Shown piece after piece: positions 1 to 7,202 of a stretch of 64,000 nucleotides of DNA. How positions within the stretch are numbered: position 1 is the first letter of the stretch; every line of letters starts with the position of its first letter. The notes beneath the pieces are model-generated. The model worked only from the letters and a program-made list of their open reading frames with translations, ran no database searches and had not been told where the DNA came from. This stretch comes from Faecalibacterium sp. UBA1762. GTDB taxonomy: Bacteria > Bacillota > Clostridia > Oscillospirales > Ruminococcaceae. The position numbers and the translations under genes are program-made. Where the stretch lies: positions 10,051 through 74,050 of the forward strand of contig DCHC01000024.1 in assembly GCA_002314755.1 (NCBI GenBank). Direction: 5' to 3'.

Positions 1-1
1 C

Positions 2-940
2 TTGCCAAGTGAAACTGCCTATGCGGAAACCTGTGCCTCAGTCGGTTTGGTTTTCTTCATGAAACGGATGCTGCTTTTAGAGCAGGAGGCAAGGTATGCC
101 GATGTGATGGAGCGGGCACTGTACAATACCGTCCTTGCCGGAATGGGTCTGGACGGTAAAAGCTTTTTCTACGCCAACCCGCAATGTGTTTACCCCAAAG
201 CAAACGAAAAAAATCCCTCCCGGTGGCATGTCAAAACCCGGCGGCAAAAATGGTTTGCCTGTGCCTGCTGCCCGCCCAATGTGGCGCGGCTGCTTGCGGA
301 TATCGGGGAGTATATCTATCAGTTGCAGAATAATTCTGTCACCGTTAACCTGTTTATTGGTTCCGAGCTAAAGGGAGAGGGCTTTGTTCTGCGGCAAAGC
401 TCTGCCCTGCCCTATGGCGGCAATCTGCGGCTGACTGCCGAGGGAGAAGCTGCCGGACAGCTTTGTCTGTGGGTGCGCAAGCCCTACTGGACAACTGAAA
501 TACGGTGCAATCAGCCATATACCGAAGAAAAAGGGTATCTGGTTTTTGCGCCTGGTGCCGCACAGGGGGGCGGCATTGAGATAGAATTTGCTTTACCCGT
601 GCGGCGGGTGTACGGACACCCGCTGCTGAGAGACGCTGCCGGTAAGGTTGCCGTTATGCGCGGACCGTTGGTCTACTGCCTGGAGCAGGCGGATAACGGT
701 GAAAACCTGCATCTTATCACCTTACCACGGGATGCGACCTTTGCCGAACAGCCGGGACAGGGCGTACTGCGGAATACGATGCTGTTGACAGCGATCGGTC
801 AAAAAGAAGCTGCCGGGGGATCGTTGCTATACTCTTACGGTCAAAAGGAGACCTTACAGCCCTGGCCGTTGACATTTGTCCCCTACTACACCTGGGCAAA
901 TCGGCAGGAGGGCGAGATGACCGTCTGGGTACGGGAGTAA
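2..940 (+). CDS. GH127 beta-L-arabinofuranosidase, C-terminal part (5' end outside window)
   Basis: This is the last 312 or so residues of a DUF1680/GH127 enzyme, which removes beta-L-arabinofuranose from plant glycans. The family zinc site is visible. Glu9 and Cys11 (motif ETCAS) and the pair Cys89-Cys90 (motif CACCPPN) have almost the spacing of Glu338, Cys340, Cys417 and Cys418 in the characterised enzyme HypBA1, where Cys417 is the nucleophile. The C-terminal half is a beta-rich domain as in the family. About half of a typical 650-residue protein lies upstream of the window, so start and signal peptide cannot be judged. The first codon shown (TTG) is interior. A SIS-domain gene and a beta-helix gene follow on the same strand. 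Confidence 0.9.
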   Translation: MPSETAYAETCASVGLVFFMKRMLLLEQEARYADVMERALYNTVLAGMGLDGKSFFYANPQCVYPKANEKNPSRWHVKTRRQKWFACACCPPNVARLLADIGEYIYQLQNNSVTVNLFIGSELKGEGFVLRQSSALPYGGNLRLTAEGEAAGQLCLWVRKPYWTTEIRCNQPYTEEKGYLVFAPGAAQGGGIEIEFALPVRRVYGHPLLRDAAGKVAVMRGPLVYCLEQADNGENLHLITLPRDATFAEQPGQGVLRNTMLLTAIGQKEAAGGSLLYSYGQKETLQPWPLTFVPYYTWANRQEGEMTVWVRE

Positions 941-943
941 GGC

Positions 944-972
944 TTGACTTTTCGTGTGAAAAAACTTAAACT
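944..972 (+). promoter_or_regulatory. Candidate sigma-A promoter before the SIS gene
   Basis: TTGACT and TAAACT are separated by exactly 17 bases in the gap between the GH127 gene and the SIS gene. A small GTTCCG/CGGAAC dyad lies downstream near 1048-1062 and could be an operator. This is prediction from sequence only. Confidence 0.4.
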
Positions 973-1089
973 GAGAGCATTACATTTCCGGGAGAAAGAT
1001 ACCCTCAAAAAGGGGTGCTTGATCCTGTTATGACAAACGGTAATATGTTCCGTTTCGGAACAAGGATATAGGAATAGGAGATGCAAACT

Positions 1090-1827
1090 ATGTTAGTAGA
1101 CCGTTATTTTGAAGAAATGGATAAGGTTTTGGCAAAAAGCCGGAAAGTTAATCGCGAAACACTGGAAAAGCTGGGCGAGGTCATTGCCGACTGTGTTGCC
1201 AAGGGCGGACAGATGTTTATCTACGACAGCGGTCATCTGGTCAATCAGGAGATGATGTACCGCGCCGGCGGCGCCCTGTACTTTAAAACCTTTAAGTATA
1301 GCTTCACCGTCAATACCGATCCGCAGCCCCGCAAGCGAGATACCGAGCCGGGTATTGCCGTGACCGAGCGGGACATGCTGCGGGTAGCCTTTGCCCATTC
1401 CGATGTGCGCCCGGGAGATGTTTTTATCGTCGGTTCTGTTTCCGGAAACTCTGCAGGTGTGGTGGATATGGCTTTGACCGCCAAAGAGGCCGGCTGTACC
1501 CTGGTGTGCATCACATCCCTGGAGGCATCTCCCCGTCTGGAGCCAAAGCATCCCTGTGGCAAGCGCCTGTTTGAGCTGGGCGATTATGTGCTGGATAACT
1601 GTGCTCCGTATGGTGATGCCATGATGGAGGTGGAGGGCGTAGAACAGAAATGCTTCCCTGCCTCCGGTATTGGTGCAGCGTATACCCTGTGGGCTATGAT
1701 GGCCTGTGCCACGGAAAGTCTGGTAAAAAAAGGCATCTCCCCCACCATGCTTCGCTCTGCAAACCTGCCTGACGGTATGGAGTACCTGCAGACCCAGCAC
1801 GAGCGCTACCAAAAGTTAGGCTATTAA
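1090..1827 (+). CDS. SIS-domain sugar-phosphate binding protein
   Basis: A 245-residue protein with a single SIS (sugar isomerase) fold. Serine-rich phosphosugar-binding loops are visible: the stretch around YDSGH near residue 42 and GSVSGNSAG in the middle, followed by GCTLVCIT. The family binds or isomerises phosphosugars in the cytoplasm, and the exact substrate is not readable. An ATG at 1081 sits directly against the GGAG at 1077-1080, whereas the ATG at 1090 is nine bases away, so 1090 is preferred. It lies between GH127 and a beta-helix protein, which suggests a role in handling a sugar released by them, or in regulation by it. Confidence 0.8.
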   Translation: MLVDRYFEEMDKVLAKSRKVNRETLEKLGEVIADCVAKGGQMFIYDSGHLVNQEMMYRAGGALYFKTFKYSFTVNTDPQPRKRDTEPGIAVTERDMLRVAFAHSDVRPGDVFIVGSVSGNSAGVVDMALTAKEAGCTLVCITSLEASPRLEPKHPCGKRLFELGDYVLDNCAPYGDAMMEVEGVEQKCFPASGIGAAYTLWAMMACATESLVKKGISPTMLRSANLPDGMEYLQTQHERYQKLGY

Positions 1828-1847
1828 GAAAACACCCGCTTGCTTTG

Positions 1848-1878
1848 CACCCCGGGGTAAAAGCTATGCCCCGGGGTG
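1848..1878 (+). other. Strong GC hairpin between the SIS and beta-helix genes
   Basis: A perfect 10-bp stem (CACCCCGGGG pairing with CCCCGGGGTG, 11-base loop) lies between the two genes. It is nested in a weaker outer pairing of ACCCGC with GCGGGT. Only three T residues follow the outer arm, so it is a poor terminator. It may be a transcript-stabilising or partly terminating intercistronic structure. Confidence 0.6.
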
Positions 1879-1929
1879 CGGACAGGCGGGTTTGTTCTGT
1901 CAAGAAAAAGGAAGAAGAGGAAACGATTT

Positions 1930-4005
1930 ATGTTAACGCCGTACAATACCTGTACCTTATATGTTGCCCCGTCCTGCGGCAGCGATACCATTTTTACCGG
2001 CGTAAAGCCCTTGCCGGACGGTCTGGGCGGCGGACCTTTTGCTACGGTTTGGCGCGCAATGAAAGCGGTGGGCGAAGCCCGCGCCACAGGTGACAGACGG
2101 CCGTTCACCGTACAGCTATGCGAGGATATCCATTTGGAAGCACCGATACAGATCACCGGATGTATCGATAAGCGCTGTGCTGAAGGCGCGGTATATGCTG
2201 GCGGCTGGGGGGTTACGATCCGTTCTGCCCCCGGCAAGCGTTGCCGCGTGGTGGGTGGCATCAAAATCAGTGGATGGGAGTCAACAACTTTTAACGGTCA
2301 AAACTGTCTTGCCGCCCGATTGCCGGAGCGTGCCGACGGTTATCAGTTTACTGAGCTGCTGGTAAACGGTCGCAGGGCAGATCGCACCCGTTGGCCCCGT
2401 ACCGGTGTGTTGCACGCGCTGAAAACCGAAAACCCGGATATTGATCATTTCCACACCTCCTCCAAGTGGTTTGATATTGACCCCTCCCTGTTGGACGGGG
2501 TCAGCAATGTGCAGGATGCCATCATCAATTTCTGCCATTATTGGATCGACGAGCATACACCGGTGGAAAGCTATGATGTATCCACCGGCCATATGGTGAT
2601 GAAATACGCCAGTCGGATGACCATCTCCACTATTTATGAGCCGGAGCATGCCAGCGCGTTGCGCTGGTATTTGGAGGGCGTGCCGGAGACCTTTGAACAA
2701 CCCGGTCAGTGGTATCTGGACAGGGCTGCCAGCACGGTCTACTATCTGCCCCTGCCCGGCGAGACAGCAGACGGCATAGAGGTATTTGCCCCTCTGACCG
2801 ATCGGCTATTTGATATTTGCGGTACCAAAGAAAAACCCATAGAGGATATACGACTTGTAAATCTTGAATTGTTATGTACAGAAAGTAACTATGCGAGCCG
2901 ATGGAAATGGGGGATCGGCGATACTGCCGAAGAAGAGAATTTGACCTTTGCTTCGGATATTCAATCTGCCTGCTGGACCGGTGCTGCCGTCAATTTGCAG
3001 TATGCAAACCGCTGTACGGTGGAAAACTGCCTGCTTTGGGGTCTTGGTCAGTATGCGATTGAAATAGGGTCAGGCTGCCGCGCCAACCGTATTTTGCATA
3101 ATACCATGCAGGATCTTGGGGCAGGCGGTATAAAGGTGTACGGGGCTACTGCAGAACAGTTGGCAGAGGACCCGGGACTGCAGCCTACGGTCGGTAACCT
3201 GCTGCGGGGCAATACCATTACATACTGCGGCAAACGCCATGAGGCCGGCTGCGGCATACTGATCATTCATTCTGCTGAAAATGAGGTTTGCGAAAACGAT
3301 ATCTCTTACCTTGGTTACACCGGTATATCGGTGGGCTGGGTTTGGGGTTATGCACCCAGCAGCAGCTATGGCAACCATATCAGCTATAATCATATACACC
3401 ACGTAGGTACCGGCTCCCTTTCGGATATGGGCGGTATTTATCTGTTGGGACATCAGCAGGGCACCGTAGTGGAATATAACCGTATCCACGATGTGACAAG
3501 CGCCCATTACGGCGGCTGGGGTATTTATACCGATGAGGGCTCAAGCCATATTACAATAGAAAACAATGTGGTCTTCCGCACCAAATGCGAAAGCTTTCAT
3601 CAGCACTACGGCAGTGATAACCATCTGCGTAACAATATTTTTGTGGACGGAGACGGGGCGCTTCGCTTCTCCCGCCCGGAGAGCCATTGCGGCGCGGTTT
3701 TGGAGCAGAATATACTGGTGACGAAGGGCGAACCTTTGTGCGGACCGGAAAGCCGGATGCAACCGATGCTCAGTCAGAACAATTTGATCTGGAACGGTAC
3801 TGATTGTCCGGTTATGGTGGACGGCTTTGGTCTCAAGTTGAATTTTGCCGATTGGCAAAAAGCCGGCAAGGATGCCGGCAGTATGGCTGCAGATCCATGC
3901 TTTACTGATGCGGCGCAGGATGACTATACCCTGCTGCCGAATTCTCCCGCTTTGGCGTTGGGCTTTGAGCCGATTACCGGTTTTCCGGCAGTAGAAAAAC
4001 GGTAA
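1930..4005 (+). CDS. Right-handed parallel beta-helix protein, probable polysaccharide-active enzyme
   Basis: A 691-residue protein with a PbH1-repeat beta-helix core (roughly residues 320-600) full of N-x-I/V repeats such as NRIHDV and NNVVFR. Such folds occur in pectate lyases, polygalacturonases, epimerases and alpha-1,3-glycosidases. The N-terminal 130 residues carry a DUF-like segment common in large beta-helix glycosidases. No catalytic triad can be named with certainty. The ATG at 1930 follows the purine-rich GAAGAGGAAA, while an upstream in-frame ATG at 1876 has no such site. No signal peptide is visible (it begins MLTPYNTCTLYV), so it should act in the cytoplasm on imported oligosaccharides. 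Confidence 0.75.
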   Translation: MLTPYNTCTLYVAPSCGSDTIFTGVKPLPDGLGGGPFATVWRAMKAVGEARATGDRRPFTVQLCEDIHLEAPIQITGCIDKRCAEGAVYAGGWGVTIRSAPGKRCRVVGGIKISGWESTTFNGQNCLAARLPERADGYQFTELLVNGRRADRTRWPRTGVLHALKTENPDIDHFHTSSKWFDIDPSLLDGVSNVQDAIINFCHYWIDEHTPVESYDVSTGHMVMKYASRMTISTIYEPEHASALRWYLEGVPETFEQPGQWYLDRAASTVYYLPLPGETADGIEVFAPLTDRLFDICGTKEKPIEDIRLVNLELLCTESNYASRWKWGIGDTAEEENLTFASDIQSACWTGAAVNLQYANRCTVENCLLWGLGQYAIEIGSGCRANRILHNTMQDLGAGGIKVYGATAEQLAEDPGLQPTVGNLLRGNTITYCGKRHEAGCGILIIHSAENEVCENDISYLGYTGISVGWVWGYAPSSSYGNHISYNHIHHVGTGSLSDMGGIYLLGHQQGTVVEYNRIHDVTSAHYGGWGIYTDEGSSHITIENNVVFRTKCESFHQHYGSDNHLRNNIFVDGDGALRFSRPESHCGAVLEQNILVTKGEPLCGPESRMQPMLSQNNLIWNGTDCPVMVDGFGLKLNFADWQKAGKDAGSMAADPCFTDAAQDDYTLLPNSPALALGFEPITGFPAVEKR

Positions 4006-4021
4006 GAAAAATTTACACATA

Positions 4022-4073
4022 AACAATACCCGGTACAGACTGTAAAAAAGGTCCGTACCGGGTGTTGTTTTTT
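4022..4073. terminator. Bidirectional Rho-independent terminator
   Basis: A 15-bp stem centred on CCCGGTAC/GTACCGGG, extended by AACAATA pairing with TGTTGTT and followed by a T run. It sits between converging genes and the flanking A and T tracts allow use in both directions. Confidence 0.85.
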
Positions 4074-4093
4074 GGTTTGTGTGGGCAAAAAGC

Positions 4094-4978
4094 TTATTTC
4101 GCTTCGGCAGCCTTTTTGGCATCTTCCTCCGCCCTACGCTTGGCGTCGATCTTTTCCTTTAATTCCGGACGGTACCGGAAAGGTGTACCGATAAAGCCGG
4201 CCTGGGCAAAATCCTGCATATTGTGGCGGATGAGATAATCTATATAGGATACCAGCAGCTTTGCGGTCAGCAGGTAACCGGCTGCGTTCATGTGGCCGCC
4301 AACAAAGAAATTCTTGTGGAATTCCTCGTCGTAAACGGGACCGTTTGCCCGTAGATCTACCACATAGGTGTTGTCAAAGAATTTGGCAAAGTCATACATT
4401 AGCTTGACCTGTGCCTCGGCACGTTCGTTGCCGTCTGCGGCAGTGCTCAGCATGGGATCGTTAGGCAGGGTCATCAAAAAGAACTTGGCGTCCGGCGCAA
4501 TCTGCTTATAACGGCTGATCAGCTGACCGAAATAACCGGCAAAGGAGGGCTTGTTTTTGTGCCAGTCCTGATAGACATCCTCAATGGAGCCGGGCTCCAT
4601 CCGCATGCCGAACAGATCGTTGACACCCAGGGCGATGACGTATGCCTGGCAGGCCAGCTCCGGATTCCAGAAGCCCTGTGCTTCGCCAAAGCTTTCGCAA
4701 TATTCAATGGCGGTCATGCCGCCGCGGCTGAAGTTGCGCACATTGACACCGGCCATGCGTGCCATATACTGTCCCCAGGAGTATTCAAACTTGTCATGGT
4801 AGCCGTAGTTCAGATCCCAGTTGGTGCTTTCAAATTCGCCGCTTGCAAGGCTGTCACCGATGCAGGCAATGTCACGGAAAATGCCCACCATGCCGCCGTC
4901 CGGCACAAGGCTCTGTAGGGGTTTTTCCCCGGCAAGGTATTCGGGGGTAAAGGTATTCATCCACTCATTTACAGTCAT
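4094..4978 (-). CDS. SGNH/GDSL hydrolase, stand-alone
   Basis: A 294-residue SGNH-fold esterase. Block I is IGDSLASGE with Ser43, block II includes Gly87 in NFSRGG, block III is ALGVND with Asn120, and block V is GGHMNAAGY with His229. The usual Asp three residues before the catalytic His is replaced by Val, which suggests a Ser-His dyad or an acid supplied from elsewhere. It is very similar to the C-terminal domain of the next gene upstream (5059-7170), including the shared GTPxRYRPEL tail, so the two arose by duplication. The likely role is carbohydrate O-deacetylation in the cytoplasm. It is the last gene of the operon 8972 to 4094, with an AAAGGA site before the ATG. The C-terminus ends in a charged Ala/Lys/Glu helix. 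Confidence 0.85.
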   Translation of the reverse strand: MTVNEWMNTFTPEYLAGEKPLQSLVPDGGMVGIFRDIACIGDSLASGEFESTNWDLNYGYHDKFEYSWGQYMARMAGVNVRNFSRGGMTAIEYCESFGEAQGFWNPELACQAYVIALGVNDLFGMRMEPGSIEDVYQDWHKNKPSFAGYFGQLISRYKQIAPDAKFFLMTLPNDPMLSTAADGNERAEAQVKLMYDFAKFFDNTYVVDLRANGPVYDEEFHKNFFVGGHMNAAGYLLTAKLLVSYIDYLIRHNMQDFAQAGFIGTPFRYRPELKEKIDAKRRAEEDAKKAAEAK

Positions 4979-5058
4979 AGCAGTAATTCCTTTCTAAAAC
5001 GCTGCAACAGGCGGCAACAACACGCCAAGCAGCGATATTTCTGTTATTTTGCCGAAAC

Positions 5059-7170
5059 TTAGTCGGCAGCCTTCGGGGCAGCTTCTTCCGTCTTACGCCT
5101 GGCGGAAATCCGTTCTGTCAGCTCCGGACGGTAGCGGTACGGTGTACCGATAAATCCGACCCGAGCAAAATCCTCCGGATGGGTACGGATGATATGGTCA
5201 ATACCGGCAGCTACCAGCTTTGCGGTCAGGACATAACCCAGAACATTCAGATGCCCGCCTACAAAAAAGCTTTGATAAAACTCCTCATAGTAGGCGGGTG
5301 CCCAGGCGCGGAAATCCAGGACATAGGTGTTTTCAAAACGGGCAGCCAGATCGTACATCAAGGCGGCCTGGGCGCTGGACAGTTCATATAGACCCTCATG
5401 GTTGACGGTGTCCAGATCTCGCGGGATGGTCATTAAAAAGAACTTGGCGTCCGGTGCAATCTGTTTGTACCGGCTGATCAGCTGGCCCATATAACCGGCG
5501 TAGGTCAGCGCGTTTTTGTGCCAGTCCTCGTGTACATCTGCCAGAGAACCCAGGGGGTAGCCCATAGTGGGCTCAAACAGGTCATTTACTCCCAAGGCGA
5601 TGATATAAGCCTGACAGGCAAGGTCGGGACGCCAGTACCCCTGAGCCTCGCCATAGGTTTCGCAATATTCCCGGGCAGTCATGGCTCCGCGGGAGAAATT
5701 ACGCAGGGTGAAGCCTGCCATTTTGGAAAGATATTCTCCCCAGGCATAGGGGTATGTGTCATGGTAGGCAAGATGGTAGCCCATGGCTTTGTTATGATCG
5801 GTGCTCTCAAAATCGCCGCTGGACAGGCTGTCGCCGATGCAGCCCACCGTACGGAACAGGCTTACCAAACCGCCGTCCTCCACCCAGGGAATATCCTCTA
5901 AAGGGGTAGCGGGCTGCTGTGGGTAGAAAGGCGCCTTGTGGGTCGGGGTGTTGCCCATCGGGTTGCGGGTGATGTAGCTGGTAGATGTGACCAGCTCTGA
6001 ATCGCCAATCTGCTGACAGATTTCAATATAGTAGCTATCGGCGTCTTCGGGGATTTTCGCGGTTACGGTGTCCCCTTGAATCTGCGCCTGGGTGGTATGC
6101 CAGTCATTGAGCATCTGGCTGTCACTGTTATATTTCATCGGCTCGGTCAGATAATAAACGGTGGCCTTTAAGCTTCCCTCCCGCGGTACGGCGATGCGGA
6201 AGGATACGGTGCCGAAGCCTTCCGGCTCACTCAGACAGGCAACCATGGGCGCGCACCCCTTTGCATAACTGTCTGCAAAGCGGTAGCATTCCTCCCTTAT
6301 CCAGGTGTGGGTGTGGCTATGGTTCATCTCGCTGCGAATGCTCAGCAGCGAGCCGCTTTTACGGGTATCCAGGTAGGATAGGCTATTGGACTGTATGCTG
6401 AAACAGATATCTTCATTCCAGCACATCCACAGCACCGGCACATTGCTATCGGCATATCTGCTTTGTGCCCGCCAGAAAGCTGCCTCCGGCCGATGAAAAG
6501 CTTTATCCAGCCTGGAAAGACCCTTGTCCAGATAGGCACTGCCGTAGGAGGCAATGGCAAAGGCATAACGGGTATCAAACCCTACGATCTGAGAAACCAA
6601 TACGCCGCCCCATGATACTCCGACAATACCCACCCGATTCGGGTTAATCCGCTTATCCTCAAACAGAACATTTGCACCTAAAATGGTGTCGGCGATGGCG
6701 TGGTAAAGCCACTGCTCCTCCACCGGCAGATGCACGGTTTCCACTCTGTCATTATCCGGGGCGGAATACCAGCCGTTTTCGCCGTTCATACGGGTGTATT
6801 TGTCATTGCGGTCACTTTCGGTACCGGCATAGCCCTTGCCAATCTCATTGGGAAAATAGCCGGTGTTGTCCACAGCAATGGCGGCATAACCCCGGGCGTT
6901 CCAAATGCGGATCCACTCCGGATAGGGGTGCCCGCCACCGCCATGCACCAAAACCACGGCAGGCAGCTTTTCTCCGGTTGGGTTTCCGGGAAAACCGACA
7001 TGTCCGAAAACGGTGGTGTCTTTTCCCTTGTAAGGAGCACCCCTCATGGTAAACGCGGTGACCCCAGGCCAGCGTGAATCCGGCTTCATGTCGTATTCCG
7101 GCGCGGGGCTACTCTGCGGTTTGGTTCGGATATAATTTTCAAAAATATTCTCACAGGCACTGCAAAACAT
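5059..7170 (-). CDS. Fused esterase: alpha/beta hydrolase (acetylxylan-esterase type) plus SGNH hydrolase
   Basis: A 703-residue two-domain protein. Residues about 35-300 are an alpha/beta hydrolase related to acetyl xylan esterases and dienelactone hydrolases. The oxyanion region is VHGGGGH, the nucleophile elbow GVSWGG (Ser186), with a probable acid Asp254 and His284 or His286. Residues about 310-410 form a beta-rich linker. Residues about 430-700 are an SGNH domain (IGDSLSSGD with Ser448, GGHLNVLGY) paralogous to the stand-alone protein encoded next. No signal peptide is seen. Two different esterase folds in one chain suggest removal of more than one kind of acyl group, or of acetyls at different positions, from an imported oligosaccharide. 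AAAGGA precedes the ATG, and the gap to the upstream gene is 32 bases. Confidence 0.85.
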   Translation of the reverse strand: MFCSACENIFENYIRTKPQSSPAPEYDMKPDSRWPGVTAFTMRGAPYKGKDTTVFGHVGFPGNPTGEKLPAVVLVHGGGGHPYPEWIRIWNARGYAAIAVDNTGYFPNEIGKGYAGTESDRNDKYTRMNGENGWYSAPDNDRVETVHLPVEEQWLYHAIADTILGANVLFEDKRINPNRVGIVGVSWGGVLVSQIVGFDTRYAFAIASYGSAYLDKGLSRLDKAFHRPEAAFWRAQSRYADSNVPVLWMCWNEDICFSIQSNSLSYLDTRKSGSLLSIRSEMNHSHTHTWIREECYRFADSYAKGCAPMVACLSEPEGFGTVSFRIAVPREGSLKATVYYLTEPMKYNSDSQMLNDWHTTQAQIQGDTVTAKIPEDADSYYIEICQQIGDSELVTSTSYITRNPMGNTPTHKAPFYPQQPATPLEDIPWVEDGGLVSLFRTVGCIGDSLSSGDFESTDHNKAMGYHLAYHDTYPYAWGEYLSKMAGFTLRNFSRGAMTAREYCETYGEAQGYWRPDLACQAYIIALGVNDLFEPTMGYPLGSLADVHEDWHKNALTYAGYMGQLISRYKQIAPDAKFFLMTIPRDLDTVNHEGLYELSSAQAALMYDLAARFENTYVLDFRAWAPAYYEEFYQSFFVGGHLNVLGYVLTAKLVAAGIDHIIRTHPEDFARVGFIGTPYRYRPELTERISARRKTEEAAPKAAD

Positions 7171-7202
7171 CTCTTTTTCCTTTTCTTATCTTTTCGTGTC
7201 TG

